From: Lingula anatina
Taxonomy: Eukaryota; Brachiopoda; Lingulata; Lingulida; Lingulidae
Length of the DNA: 64,000 nt
Assembly (NCBI RefSeq): GCF_001039355.2
Contig: NW_019774180.1
Coordinates: 528,696-592,695, forward strand
Reading direction: 5' to 3'
Shown: positions 11,879-27,772 of the stretch, one piece after another
Layout of the letters: each line of letters begins with the position of its first letter
Position numbering within the stretch: the stretch's first letter is position 1
Translations under genes and position numbers: made by a program
The notes under the pieces: model-generated
The model's input: only the letters and a program-made list of their open reading frames with translations
Told to the model about the DNA's origin: nothing
The model's database searches: none

Positions 11879-13995
11879 AAAATGAGAATTGAAGAACAGC
11901 ACACCAAAAGAAACATTTACAAATTCACAGCATCAACATTGTGGTTAAAGATTTTGGATGGAGTGACATGGGATGGTATAAATCCCAAAGAGAAATTTCA
12001 TGTGAACAGACTTTTAAAAATTGGACAAGACTTTATTAATTTTTCCGTAAAAGTAATTTGTAAAAGAAAGATATTGCAAGCTTTATCAATAAAGATGTGA
12101 AGTTTTGATAGCGTTACTTATTCTGTTTACCAGTAAAAAAAGTAAAAACCACAAAAGACTGGATATCAATTTATTCCTTAGAAGATGAACATCTTCATGC
12201 TTTGTACAAATTAAGCGCAGTTAAGTTTTCTAGTTGTGCCGAGATAAATTGCAACCTTTGAAGTTCTCATGTTTTTTCAAGTGCCTTTGTTCTTGTAGTT
12301 ATGACCTCAAAACTGCAAACTGCTTCAGAATTTAGTTACTAACTTACACAACTGCAATTTTCTTTGAGTACAGACCTTTGTAAATCACTTTAAATAAATA
12401 CTTGTAAAATCTGTGCAGAATGTTTCCTTGTAATACACAATACAAAGTGCTAAAATGCGTAAAGTTATCAACTGTAATTGCAACCGATATCTACAGCCAC
12501 AGCAAAGTCTTTACAAGGTCCCTAAATCGTACACCTAATAAAGTTGTGGACAAATCCAACAAAATATGCAACTCTGTGTAAGACTGATTACTTGTATGTA
12601 AAAGAACATGTGCATTCAAGATGTTACATGATTCAATTCAATACAAAAACAAAACTAATAAAATATATTAAATCATCTTATTTGATTTTCTGAATTTGCT
12701 GTTTTTAATTTTGGAATTGACAATCCAAAATGGATTACTGGTAATGGAACAATCTCGCAATTCAATTACAGGTTTTATGGCAAAAAGCCCAATCAATCAT
12801 TTCACCCACCGAACTACTTTTTCTTTGTCAAACACGCTGAGAGCAATTCTTCTGCCTACACCAATCAATCATTTTCCCTTGGCTTTGGCACACCAGCCAC
12901 TTAACACCTTACATGTACTGACATATTGCCTTGTTCTATTACAATTTTAAAAAACTACTGTTTATTACATAATTATATTGCACTTTATTATATCAAGAAA
13001 TGGAAAGTGAAAATTCTTTTTACCACAGAATGAACAACTTTCCTGCCTAATACTGTATAATATTTATTGGATATTTTGATTTTAAAATCCCTAGATGTAT
13101 TTTTCAACTGGATGTTACAAAGTAGGTAAATAGTTTTTAAAATACAACCTTGGAAAGTTTTCAAAATTAAAACATTATTTAATATCATTTTGTATTGGTT
13201 ATTTCAAGTACAAATATTAATATTCAACTACTAGTAAAACTAATAATATCATTAAAATTATATCCATATTTTACACCAATGATCAAACCATCAAATTTGT
13301 TAAAAATGCACAGTGGTGATTTAAAAAAATTCATAACTCCCTCCAGATTTTTTTCTGGAACAGAACAAAATTCTAAACATCTCATCTTATTCGTATATAT
13401 ACACATAACCTGTGTACAGAACACCATATAAAATTCCTGGAGAACCTTCAAAATGGTCATTCAAATTCTTCAATTTACAGACAGTACTCTTATTCTCTGC
13501 AACAATGTGATGTCCTTGTTTAAAATTTGGGATCAAACCAATGACCTTTGACAAAAGAGGGGTCACAGTGCTTCATTTGTCCCCCCTGCCCATAATGAGA
13601 CTTTTCTGATATTATATTTTGATTTGCTGACCTTGATACACTAATTTCACAGCCTATTATTCTTTTTAGCATGTCAAGAGAAATTCAAGTCAGCTTTTCA
13701 AAAAGATTTTAGTTTAAGAAATGTGTTTACTGTTTAAACATTCTGGATAGTATCAAGAAATCTGCTGATTTTGTGATATGCATAGCCTAGCAATGTTGAT
13801 AATTCAAATTCCACTTTAAAATAGTCACATTTATGCAGTCAGATTACAAGTAGCCTAGCCATAAGTCTGAGCAATTCACTTTTTTAAAATATTTAAATAA
13901 TCTGGATTCATTACTACCCAAATAGGCATGCCATAACAAGGCACAATCAATGTCCCACACAGTGACCCAGAATAAAAAGCCACAACAGTCAATCA
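11879..13995. other. Convergent 3' regions of NUDC and RILPL
   Basis: There is no coding exon here. NUDC poly(A) candidates on the plus strand are AATAAA at 12088-12093 (210 nt after the stop), 12393-12398 and 12537-12542. RILPL candidates on the minus strand are at 13068-13063 and 12966-12961. The sequence is AT-rich UTR, and the two transcripts may overlap. Confidence 0.5.
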
Positions 13996-16900
13996 CTACA
14001 ATAAAGGGAACTGGCTTTGAATATCTATTTCCACTGGGCTTCTCATTTCTGCCCCCTTGGGAGATGATGATCGTGAAGTGTGTGGAGACTGCTCTCTGGA
14101 CGTTTGTTTAGAAGACCGAGGTGACCGTTGAGTTTGTAGTTTGGATTTGCTTCTTTTTTTGTCCTTCGGTTCACTACCAAACAGGAACTTGAAGCTGCAA
14201 TATGAAAGAAAATGCTGTTTAATATATATTAAACAAACATCTTATTGCATACAAGTGAGATTTATCTCCTGGCTAAGACTTTCTCAGGTCTAAAGATTTC
14301 CTTGAGTTCAAATTACTCTTATGATCAGTACATTAAATTATGGACATCTGCAAAATATAGGAATTAAATGAGTGCACTGATTTTCAAATTAATCCTTCTC
14401 TCCCATATGTCAAACTTTAAACAAAAAAAATCCCTACATTAAACAAAATCCTAATATTTAATATGGTTTAATAATTTGTCAGTAGTACAATCTTTTTTAG
14501 AATAGCAATGTGCATTAGATAAAAATATGGAAGTAGAGAGGTAAGGAAATGGACAAAAACTGCTTTCACTACAGGAATAGCTACACAAAGCATTTCCATC
14601 TTAAATTTCAATACAATACTTTAAAATTCATCTTTTGTATAAAAGTTCCAACAACACACATACTTTGGAAAGCTAACATTCAAGTGCAACTGATAAAATA
14701 TGAAAAAAAAATGGAAAAAAAAAGTACATGCAAGTAATGTAAAAAAGAAATATTGACTACAAAAATGTGCAGGATCACAGAAAACAAATTTGTACATGAC
14801 ATCAAGCAAACTTTGCCTTCTCAATCAGTAAATTTCTCCATGATGCTATGAAACCTGTAATGGCAACAAAATAGAAGGTAGTCCAGTATTAGAATGTTGT
14901 TCTACATGGCAGCTGAGATTATAGTCATGCAATTCACAGAAGCACATATGGACATCACAGACATGTTCATTACTCATTACTGAATCAGGATTAACATAAA
15001 CCATGAGTACCTGCCATCACAGTAGCACATGCATCAAAATTCATCATTTCATGAAAATAAAATAAAAGACAGCGGGTTTATCAGTGAAAGACATCTTTTG
15101 CACATACAAGATGCATGATATTTTTGGGCATCTGAAACACAAAGCTGAAACATTCAGATAAATATGAGATCACCTTCATTAGTCTATATTTTCTACTGGT
15201 TCCAGTCTCTCCAACAGACGTCGGAAGCTAGGTGAAGATGGATCAGATACAAATTAGGTTGTCAATCACAATAATATCATTTATGGGCCAGACCTTTTTT
15301 AAGCTGCTGGTAAAAAAGCTGGCAAAAATATTGATTTTTGCTATTACACTGTAAATCAGAATTTTCTCAATTCTAAAAGAGAGAGAATACATGGTTCTCT
15401 CCAATGAAGTGGGTGCCCCATTTGTTATCACTAAAACACTGCAAACCTCCAAGTAAGTAAAATAAATGCATTCTCTCTAAATTTGATTTGTGGTGCTCAG
15501 AAAATGCATATATACATATTTTATTGGCACTTAATAGATTCAATTAGTAATTATACCACATAAAAAATCTATGTATTAGTATCTATATGTATACGGACAG
15601 GTTTAAACCACTTTTGATTTTGTCAAGGACCCTATTACAGATCTTGCAGAAGAAATATAAAGAGATGAATGGAAACACGGAAAACATGTTGTCAGTATCT
15701 CAATGTGTGCAATGTGAAATTAACACTTTAGGAAAAGTGTCAGAGAGTACAGGCTCGTTAGTATGTGAATAGCATAGTGGTGTTACTGAAATGTCCTGTA
15801 GAGTACTTACAATTTTCTAATACCAGATTCCTTATAATCAGGATAAAGCTTTTCAAAGGGCTCTTTATTAATTGGTCCTTGTACTGGAGGGGGACTTTCA
15901 TCACCATCAGCATCGTCTTCCTCTCTGAAAAAAATGGGAAAAATTTATAGGCAAATATTTAAAGTCTCAACGGTCAAATGTGCATATCCAATTCAAGTAG
16001 ACTTCAAATTTAGACAAAAATATTTCAGCATAGTCAGGTTCACATAAACATTGCATGTGAACAGGCAGTTCAGATCCATTATCAGCAAGAAGATGATTGC
16101 ATGATGGACTACTCATAAAGCCTTTTCTGCCAGAGTTAAATGAACCACAGGAAATTTCTGAAATACAGAGCCCTTATAACAACAACCAAGAACATGCAAA
16201 GATTTGAGTGCTTCAATCCAACCTACAAGGACTTGCTATCAGAAGCACATCAGGGTTTTTGAGCTGGCAATTTTAGTCTGTTCAATACATTTGTTTTCTG
16301 TGGGTTTTCAGACTTTTCTGGATTATTAAGTTATTGGTATGGTGCAGAAGAAGATAACTGGATAGTAACTCAGACAGTGACTCATTTTCCACATAAATCA
16401 TCCCAGGAAATATATTTAGTCACAATGCATTCTATAATACAATAAGAAGGTACAGTAAAGCAACCTATTCCAACATCACAAAAAATGTTTACATTAAAAT
16501 GCAAATCGATTTTAAACTAATTACCTTAGAAAGCCAATACACAACTAAGCTCAATGTATACAAACATTAGAGACAAACAATAATAATTTCAATCAAAATG
16601 TTGAATATTATATGCATTGATTTACATTTGAAGTAAATTGTGCACTCATTTTTTCATTTCATTAGATCTTAGTATCAGCATTTTGAAGGTGTTAACACCA
16701 AGGAAAGGATACATAAATTGATCTTGAACTGTTCTGCCTAAACAAGTTAGCTCTTACTTTGGTTTGTAGTGGCCCAACTCCTCTTCCACTTCAATGAGCC
16801 TTGTTTTCAGCTCATTTCTCTCCAATAGCACTTCTCTGAGCTCAGACAGTGTAAAGCGAGGACGATTGGGGTCCTTCAGGTCAATCACCATCTTACCAAT

Positions 16901-19900
16901 CATCTGTAACTTCTGTTCCAAGCTTTCAACCTCATCATCATCAGGGGTCTACAGTGCAGATGTTTAGATTCAATCATAATAATAAAATTTAACATCTTTC
17001 AAAAGTTCATTAAAAATCAATTCTATCAATCAATGGAACTCAAAAAATGAATTTCTGAAATTTGTTAAATCATACTCCACAATAACAAAAAATGCACTTT
17101 TTATTTTAAAAAAGTATACAACAAAAACGAATGATGCAGCATACATGATAGGTGTGTATTCCTGAAGATTGAACTATAAACTTGAATAAGAATCGGATAC
17201 TGCTTGTGTCATCCCTTATAATTTGGAGATGAAAATACCAGGGTGTAAAACAGAATCTTTATCACATTATCACTCAGTTTTTTTTAATTAGAACCTTTAT
17301 CACATTATCATAAAGTTCTTTGAAAAATTCTTAAGCTAATATAATAATTATTTGTACTTGTGGAGGGGGTGCAGCATGATGCTCTACTTCTTGTTGTTTT
17401 AGCATTTCTTGTATCTTATGAATCTGTTGTTCTTTGTCCTGCAATTGTACTTGAAGGTCGGATTTCTCCTCTATAAGGTGTTTAGCTTGCTTTGTTGTGT
17501 GGTTGGTCTTTCTCCGTAGGTCTGTATTCACTTTAGCCATTCTTTCCAGTTGTGCTTGAAGCTGAAATAGATACATTAAAATTAGAATGTACCCACTACT
17601 TAATGTGAACAACTGATGACTCAGATGCTCCTTGACAATGTGCTAACATTAATGCCAGAGAAAGATAAATTTACATTCCTGAGAAGCAAGTTCTATTAAT
17701 GTTAAAATGTTAAAATATAAAAGAATACTGAAAATTTAAATCTTTAAATAAGGCAGTAAACATTAAATTTTGTGACCAATTATCTTCATAATATTATACT
17801 ATAAGAGGGAAGGAAGATCATTCCTCACTTTAGTTTTTTTTAATACAGCTTACCAAAAAGATTAAATTCATCTTAAAACTCCATCCAGTGTAAATAAAAA
17901 TTACCTGTACTTCAATACTCTTTTTTTTTATAAATACAGTATACTTTGCCACAGAGGCCAAGTAAACAGGAAGCTACTGGTACATGCCAAACTGCATTTC
18001 CATAATCAATGTTATTGTGAAAATATTTCATCAAACAAATGAGGAAATGCAGTCTATGATCAAGAAGTAAAAAAAAAAATGTACTTGCAATCAACAGATT
18101 TAAAAAAACAGATAATTCACTTTTTCTCCACAGCCAACATAATCACTGAGCTGCCTATCTAGGGATTAATTAAGGCTCACCTGAGAGCAGCATTTAGTTT
18201 CAAAGAAGCATTTTTGGAACAAAGTCAGTAACCAATTCAAAATTTTGTGCCAGACAATACAGTTCATAACCTAATTTGACAAAAATAAACCGTAACGCCA
18301 TTGAACTGCACTTACAATAAAATTATAGACTATTTAATAAATTGAACTTAAAAAGAAGATAAGTATAAAGGTCTAGTAAAATGGCAATTTAAATGCTCTG
18401 ATACATGTTCAATAACATATGCTGGAAAATGTGTAAAAAGTGAAAAATATAAACTAATTTCACACTTATCAGCACACAGACACACACAGACACACACACA
18501 CACTCACACAAAGGTACACACATTTCTTTTTCTTTTCTCTTTGTTTTTGTGCAAGGCTTATTCAAGGAATGACAGTTAAATTCCACATTTTGAAGGTCAG
18601 GGCAGGCACAGAAGAGAACATATGGCATGGCAGCTTTACTGCCACCTAAGTATTCCCAAGTACAACAGGAATCAATAAATTCTGGAACAACAATCCATGG
18701 AAACCTTCCAACCCTTCACTGTGGCTAGAAGCACTTATTGCAAAGAATAAATCACCCGGCATTTGTTTGAATCCTGAAGATAAAAGTCAATGAACGAACT
18801 CATCAGAAGTTCTGTGGGTAATGTTATAGTTTACAGTTAGAGTACTACTTGTATACTTAGTAGCTTTCTGCTACACAGTGCTTCATTTTCAGACTATAAT
18901 TTTTCAAAGAGGTGCAGATGGGAAGAAATGTGATCCTTGCATGGCACATCTCTTTCTTAATGGGTTAATCATATTATATATAAGAGAATCCAAGATGGTC
19001 ATTAATTTTGAGTGAAAAATTAACTGAGTGAAAAATGCTACAATGAAGCTAAGCTATTCTATGAACTTAAATTTGATTAATTTACAAATCCAGCAATTAT
19101 CTGAACCATCTCAACTGTTCTTTTCATCCTTAATGCTGGTGAATAAAACACAAGTACAAATGGATTGTTAATTGGTATGTGATGATAATGTTACTTTTTT
19201 TCAATATCTTTAGACAAGTTGAAATTAGTATCTATATGATGTACACATACTCTCATAAACCTTTGTCCATTATTTAAATTTTTTATCTTATTCTTTCAAA
19301 TGCTTGAAATGATATGGCATGAGAATGGCAATTTTCTTATATGATATAAAACATGTATCTGGCCATCTTGTTGACTGATGCAGAAAAAAAGTATTTGTTA
19401 ACTGTTAAATAGAAAAGCAATGTCCTCTTCCCAGTACTAGCACTTCCTTTACTCAGGGGTCTCTTGGCTTTATTTCAATTACAAAGACTAATATCGATAA
19501 AAATCCTCTTGACAGCTAAAAATAATTGGATCAAAGCAAATGGAAAAAGGGTGTGGGAACAAACAGTTGAGTAGAAAATTAATGCTCCTTTGTAATATTA
19601 CTTGCAATACTGATTAAGGAGAATCTTAAATTATTGGTGATTTGTAAATCAGACAATCTGACATATAATAAACAGTGATCTGTTCTTTCTTACTGCATAA
19701 TATCAAGGAATGAAGTGATGGGGATCTGAAACTATGACAAATGATACCGACCCCCCATTTTTTTCGCAAGTTTAATCCACATTTCTGCTTGGTACTTTAT
19801 ATTAAATCTGAACTAAAAAGAAGGTATTAAGTACAAAGCTTAGAATGAAGAAAATGTTGGTAAGGAATGGCAAGTTACAAGACATCTTGCAAATGACATT

Positions 19901-22900
19901 CTCTTGTTTTGCAGCAGAGAACCCCTCTAAATATGATGTGGTATACACTTTACCCAGTTTGATGAAAGAAAACAACTGATACATATTGATATCTATGCAC
20001 TGCTTTATCTCTACACTGGTACATACTGCTTCAATATCCACAGTCTTCTGTTTGTTCACTCTATCTAAAGCCCTGAGTTGATCTCTTTGCTTATCAACTG
20101 TCTCCTTTAACTTGGTCATAATACGGATTTCTTCCTCTTCTGTTTCTGAAATGGAAAAAAAAGATACATTCAGTACCAAAAAATAAGAGTTAATTGAAAT
20201 ATAATTAAAGTGATTTAGATGTATAAATGCAACGCATCCATCCACACATACATGCACATTTTTTTCTTTGCTCCATCACTCTTTGGCATTTTTGTACAGG
20301 CACAATACAGCATTTCAACTTGTTTATTATTGTTCACTGGAAACTTCACTGTGCGGCTCTATTGCTTTATTATCAGCTGTATCCTGTCATGCCTGTACAT
20401 CATACCTTTGAATCATTTCATTTATTAAAAAAAAGTCTATCATAAACTGCCAATACATTTCCTTGCAGCTGTCAAGTCATTATCACATTATAATGGTCTT
20501 ATCCTGGATTTCACTGATCCCATTTCAACAAAATCTGAACCATTTTTCCCATTATTACATTATAACAGTCTCATTCTTAATTTCCCTATTCATTTCAATC
20601 AAACTCAACCTCTCTTTCGTAAAAAAAAAAAAAATTAGATGTTTTTTTTAAAATTATGATCACCACTGTGACCTTAATTTCCCCCGTTACATATCTTTTC
20701 TTCAGGACAAAAAACATTTTTGTAAAATACATTCATTTTTGGATTTTTGCCTTCAGCTTTGACCTGGCACAGAGCTATAATTCCGCAAACTTAATTAATG
20801 TGTCCTAAGTTCCCAATTCCCTATCTTCTTTGCCATCAAACACCGTAGGCAGGATAAGTCTACTGGGATACATACTCACAGGATTCCAATCAATGCAAGT
20901 ATTGATGAGGGCAGAAATTACATAGCAAATTGACATAATCATGTGTAATGGAAAACCCAGCCATTCTTCAAAACCGATCATTCTTGAACTCATCAAATAT
21001 TTTTCTGTTTCAATGAGCATCATCTTTGAGTACACCAAACACTTATTTTTTTCTGATCAATACACTGGTTTCCCATTTCGATAATTTAGTGAAGCATAAC
21101 AAGAATATTACAGCAAAGTGTCCAATAAAATGCTGCTAATGTGGTATTATGATCTTATGTAAGTATCAATAATTTGCACAATTACATCAACTAGGTACCA
21201 CATACCATTACTGATATCCTATTAATGTTAATACTCTATTTATATCTTGCTGTTCAACATGATGTACAAATCTGTAAAGCAAAGGTTGTGTTCTATAGCA
21301 GGAGAGCAAAGATGATCCTGGGAAAAACAGCATCCAAACCTCCTATCTGGCCCACTAATTTTGTAGCCAATCAATCTGTCATTCAATGAGTGGCTAAAGG
21401 AACTGATGGACAGCTCTCTTACATTTTGCCAACAAATTCAAGAAAAAGTACAATTTAATGAATAGCACAATTTATAGACTCTTAAAGACATTGTGTATTA
21501 CCACATAATAAGAAAAATTCCATGAAAAGAAAATGGAAGGGACACATATTAAATTCATGATCAATTATACAGTCAATTAACTGCAATAATGATTGCAGTG
21601 CTATTGCTCCCCTAGAGAATCTGTTATTATACCTTTTCTATGCTAAGCTATAAATAATCAGTGCAAGTAGACAAGCTATCAAACCTATCCCTTATGTCCA
21701 TACATGTGAATTACATACGCAGCAATTGCATAGTGGGTGTACTTCATGACATAATGGAGCACCCAGTGGACCAATTTGATATGGATTTAATCTCAGTTTT
21801 ATTGAGCTGCAATGCCACCACTTTTCTGATATGGCTTTTATTCATGATGAATTTTTTAGTATACCATTGGTGCCATGGACAGCCAGCCTGAGATGTGGAA
21901 TATTTATTGTGAATGGGTTTAATAAGAATATAATAGCTCTGTAAATGTTGAGTATTCTGAAACACTAGGCCATAGACAGAATTATGGCACATACATTTTG
22001 TATCAAATATAGCATCCAAATCATGGAGGTTATAATTCTGATTCTTGTTTGATAAATTTCTCAGTTAATATCTTCAAATAATCAAATTGTACCAAACAGA
22101 TGTTTTCTTAACAATCATCAGTCTATAACTCTCATTTAACCAGTGCAATGCTGTTTCTGAAATTTCATAAGAAGCATCTCTTCCAATTAATTTAAATCAA
22201 TATTTTCTTTGTCTGAAGAAATTCCACAATAATTTGCTTCTGCAGCAGCAGTGAAGACCTATAGACAAACAAGTTCCGTGAGGCCACATTCTCAGCCATG
22301 TGCTTTTGTGAAAACCCTTGAAAATCCATACCGTGAATGCAATCATGCTGTTGCTATGATTCTGAAGATTTATATTATGGATAATCCTCAACCAATAATA
22401 AGGCTGGAACAAGAATGGAGATCACTAAAGAACAGGGGTCCTTTTTTGCTTCAGCATGTCTTTAACTCAGCATGTAACTGTTCAATATATGCCCATGCAT
22501 GTCACATGGGGGGGGGGGGGGGGGGGGGAATACTTAACAACCAGGAAGTGACAACTTAGAAATTTATGATATTACAGGTTTTAATATGAATCTGATTTTT
22601 ACTGAAATTTGACAGATCTGCCTTGAGTGACAATCCTAACTGTAAAGGATATAATATCTTCAAAACGGACTTTTGTAAAATGATCAAAGTGCAATTCAGA
22701 GGTACTTACATGGTCACAAAAACCTCTTAACGCGAAGTAATGAGCTTTGTTTGAACTACCACACGTATCCAAAAATGGGCCCATGTAGACAAACTTATAA
22801 ATAATTACTTCTTGTTTTCCTGAATTTGCTTATACATTCATAAGTGAGAGTGAGAGAGGGGGTGGCAAATTAAAAGATCAAAACATTTTAACTAAACTAC

Positions 22901-25900
22901 TGATTTATTGTTCACAAAATGCCAAGCATTTACGCAAGGAACAAACAATAAAATACAGATCTTTTCCTCTTGACCATTGGGTGAATTTTACAAGATAGAT
23001 GCACTGCCAATTTACAGACCCACAGAGGCTAAATCCCTCATTATTACCATACATGATGATGAGAGTCAATAGCACAGTGTATAGTGTTATATTACTAAGA
23101 CTGAGTCAGGCATTTTCAAAACAATATTGATTGGTTCAATTATTCAGTAGAAGACTACAGATGAATACTGTTGACTTGCACTGTAGATGTAATGAGAACT
23201 AGTATGTGCTTCATGTGGATGGTTTACACGCACATACAGGTACATACATGATGGGCACTGATGAGAAAGACAAGGAAAATTAACTGCAGTTGTGACAGGT
23301 GTATAAAATGCCTGCATACATTGTTTCAACAGTGGACATCTCAAAGCAGCTGACCACACTAAATACTGTTTTCTATCTTCACTTGTAGTTGTGAACAGAA
23401 GAGGTTCCAAATAGAATTACTTATATATTCTGAAGGACAACATAATTTTTTAGCTTTTCCTCACAAAATCCTGGTTCTGTTCTACTCTCTCTCAGCCTTC
23501 CCTCTACCTAATTTATACCAATTGTATGCTTGGTTCAAACTTCTGAAGCCATACTTATATATATATTCAAGCTTTCATTATACAAAGTATTCAAAAAGGC
23601 CATTCATAAATTCCTGCACAATCCAACTACTATGCCACATGTCAAATATTGTCAAGCACTAATTGTAAAGTTAAATGAAGAAGAATTCTATTGTTCACCA
23701 CATTAGAAATTACAATTTAAGACAGTTTCTTGTAGATAATAAGGACTGTTTTTTTTTTCTTGATGTGGCCTGTTTTGCTTCTTACACAGTGATAATCATA
23801 AATCTGTCAAATGTCAAGATGGCCTGATGCTACTGTGCTCATGATTAAAACCAATACAATAATTGCTCTTTGTGCTGAATCTTAAGTTCATTCTCATTAA
23901 GGTTTCTAATTCCGTCTGGTACGTGACTAAAAATTCAATGAATCAATCAAACCGATTTCTCTATTTTATCACATAAAAAATGTTTGGGCTAACATATACT
24001 TATAAGCATATGTTGTAGTGGGTTGAAGTTAGCATCAGTTTACACCATACTGTCCTGTTTATCCTCACAGGTGTTCCATCAAATTGAATACTCCTCTTGT
24101 TTTCTATTTATTTGAAATGTGCTTTAAAAAATAGAAATGGCTCATATCTAAAAAAACACTTAAAAATGGCATCCATTGATTTATGTGCAATGTTTCACAT
24201 CTGTATCAATGCATTGTTTTCCATGAAAGAGATTGCCATTGAATCTAATTGATGTCTCTTATCCTACAAAGCTAATAAATCAATCAAACCCATATGTCAG
24301 ATTAACACTTAATAAGAGCAACCGAATCATAATGTTAAAATACTAAAAGCAATCGCATGTTGTGTTCAAAAGGCGCACTTTTCACCGAGGGTTTTTTTAT
24401 TCACTGCTTCCTAATGGATTTTCCCACATCTATTTTCTTTGTAAGTTTCTGCTTTATTTTTAAATGTCCTGAAATAATCTTATTTGATCCTCTAAACTTA
24501 GAAAATAACAGTTCAATATCTGTTTTAATCAGACAGGTAACATAAAACCGAGACTAAAAATCAATAAAAAAAACTCTTAAACCAAATCTAAAAGACAGAA
24601 CACAAGGAGCTTTAAATCAATTTGAAAATGTCTGAGATGTGCTTCTTCCAACCTACTTGGTGCTTATAACCACAAAACAAGAAAATGATGCAGCAATTGG
24701 TACAGAATATTTTTTCAAGAGCTTAATATGCCTCCTCTTAGTCATCTTAGCCATTTGGGGTTATAAACTACAATAAACTCTCAGACACTACATCAGCTTT
24801 TTTATCTGCCAAATAGTTGCTATTCAGATGTCTAGCCCAATAAACTAGTACAGAAAATTCCCTTTGGACATACAGAATAAAAGCAAAAAACAAAATTAAA
24901 TTTTTTCATACTCACCTGTAAAGAAATCACTTTCAGGGTGGATAAGACATTCACTAACAATAAAAAGTGATCCTTTAATAAGCTTGAAAGTTATAATTAA
25001 AAAAATTAGTTTTATAAAATTTAATTTAAAAAACATTTTTAATTGAACTCTTACTTCTTTCAGCCTCTTTTCTTTCTTCCTTCTTCTCCACTTTCTTTTC
25101 CTCTAACATGGTATGCAGCCGTCTGTTCTCTTCCTGGAGTTTAGCTACTGTTTGCAAGAGATCTTTGGCATCATTCTTCCAAGTATCTTCAATTTGTTCC
25201 AATTCCTGAAATCATTTACAAAAATAGGAAAAAAACCCTAGAAATGCAATGAAAAAAGATTATATATGTAACTTTTTAAGTGACTGAATTTGAATAAAAA
25301 ATAATCACGATAAAAAAGGCAACACGATCCACAAAATACTCAACCTATAGAATTTCCATTTATCAATGGTGAACAAGACTGTCCCTTAGTGTGATTTTTG
25401 AATTTTAATTTGGTTATTAGTATCTATACAAGAAAGACAATGTTGAACATATTTTGTAAAAAATGATTTATCCATCATACCTCAAAAGTATTAAAAGAAA
25501 CCAAGTGTATTTTATGAAGTTGACTTTCAGATGAGTGAGTCACCTCAAATAGTAATATTTGAAAAAAGCAAACTTACTTATTTCAAAGTCTACAAATTGT
25601 TTTCATTATACTGAAAGTACCTGTTCTGGTTTAAGCTTACTAGTAAACTCAGGCAATATAATAATAATAATAATTAAACAGAAACATTACACAGTCTGAA
25701 ATTCAAAAGAAGTTAACTTAAAACCTTGAGGTTAAATCCAGAACATTAGTTAAAAAGAATGTTTTGGAAAGCAGGTCATCAATTTACTTCTGACAAAATG
25801 GGTCTTTTTTCTAGGGATGCTATCAATTTTCAACTCACAGTGAATGCCACAAGTCAAATCACTAGGACAAAATCACCATCCTCACAATTTAAGCAACTGA

Positions 25901-26468
25901 AAGCTTAGACGAGACAGCTTGCATAATCGAAAAAATATTGAATTTGAGATGTAATCAGCAACGAAGCTAAATACACTCAAGTCCTCCTCTATTGATTTTT
26001 AATATGAAATGTTATTTTAGGATGGTGACTGGAAATGACATCCCTAATTGTGATAGTAATGAGTTTTCAGATAATCACATTGCAGAAAATTAGCACAGCT
26101 ATCTGAATATGCATTATTTCTAAAATGAATACTAAGGAAGGATACTCATATCGATTAATATGTTTTTTTTTTAATGAAATCTTTTCATTTAATCTCCAAA
26201 CATTTTTTTCATCCAATCTTTCCATCTTAGTAAAATTTTCTTCCACATGAATGTAATCATCTACTGTACATGGAACTAGGATCACTTTGGTATGAACAAC
26301 TTTACCCACTTCAAAGTATAGAGGGATGAATAATATTTTGAAAAAATGTTTAACAGTCCTTTTCTTTTACTTCAGTTTAAGTTAGCCATCTTTTATATTT
26401 GTTGAAATCTTACGTAAGCCTGGTTAAACCATAGCACAAAATAAACAATAATTAATAAACAATAATAA

Positions 26469-26524
<56 letters not shown>

Positions 26525-27713
26525 GTGAATATGAGGCTTGAGTAGAGGGATATATACATATACATAAAACACTTAACATGCCAAATCCATAACTAGTAGG
26601 TTACAATGCAATCCAGGTAGTTTATTCACCTAAAGTTGGGACAACCTTTTATGTAGACCTGTTCAGACCTTTCTCTTTCTATTTATTTGACATGTTATAT
26701 TTATTCAGAATATTAGATAATTATACTAAATACAATGCCATTAGCCAGATCAACAAGATATCATCAGAGGTTGCTAAGCTTCATTTCAACCATGACCTCA
26801 TTGTTATACCTTTAACTGTCACAGTCTGTGACTGCAGGGGAAATATCTAAGCAGGTAAGTTGCAGAGTGAGATTCCTAACATAGCTTTGCAATCCATTTC
26901 ATACTCTTAACAGGTTTACCAGTCTCAAGATGTATATGATAACACTATTTTCATTGTACAGATTGTTCAAATCAAAAGATGTTACTTTTGTGACTTATTA
27001 TGTTCCATACCACTTGAAAAACCCTGAACAAATCTTGTTCAAAGGCAGATGTCTACAATGAATGGACTAATACACTGTATGTTAATTCATATTTTTTCTT
27101 AATGATGATTTCCTATGTAAACTACCATAAAAGTTAAATGAAAATCTAATGCTTTTTTTGCAAGATTTTAACAATTCCATTTTACTTGAAAGAAACCTGC
27201 TTCCATCTGGATAAAAAGTCATTAATGAATAGATAACAGGGCAAACTTTGGAATGACAGACCCATGCATTACTTTTCTTTAACTATTTTTAAATGGACAA
27301 GTATCACTGAGTCAAGACCACATACTCATATAAATGCAAACAAAATCAGTTGCCTAAGATTTTTTCAAACAGACAAATAGACTGCCAACCTCCTTGAGTC
27401 AATTTTTCTACAAAAAATATTTTTCTGCATGTTGTTACGCTCATTTCTTAAATTCAGAAAAAAGTGATTTGTGGTCAGTCAATGCAAGAAGAAGTAAACA
27501 TTTAGATAAAACTGACAGGAAATGATTTCTTTTCCTGATCCGAATGGATCATTCATATATTGCACTGACAAAATACTCTAAAAAAATCAATAAGTGCATG
27601 AAATGCAGACTGAACACTCTAAAGAGCTCTTATAAGATGCTACATGCTTTCATGCTTTATTGGGTTTAATAAGACGCTGACACAATGGTTCTTATCAGTG
27701 GACAATTTTGTGA

Positions 27714-27772
<59 letters not shown>

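Noticed and set aside
24916-24953. Possible 38-bp RILPL exon (TTAG acceptor, CAG|GTGAGT donor)
   Set aside because: Its length and phase break the frame between the 25205-25055 and 20145-20027 exons, which join directly in frame. An appealing reading (ECLIHPESDFFT) would need one more base than the acceptor allows.
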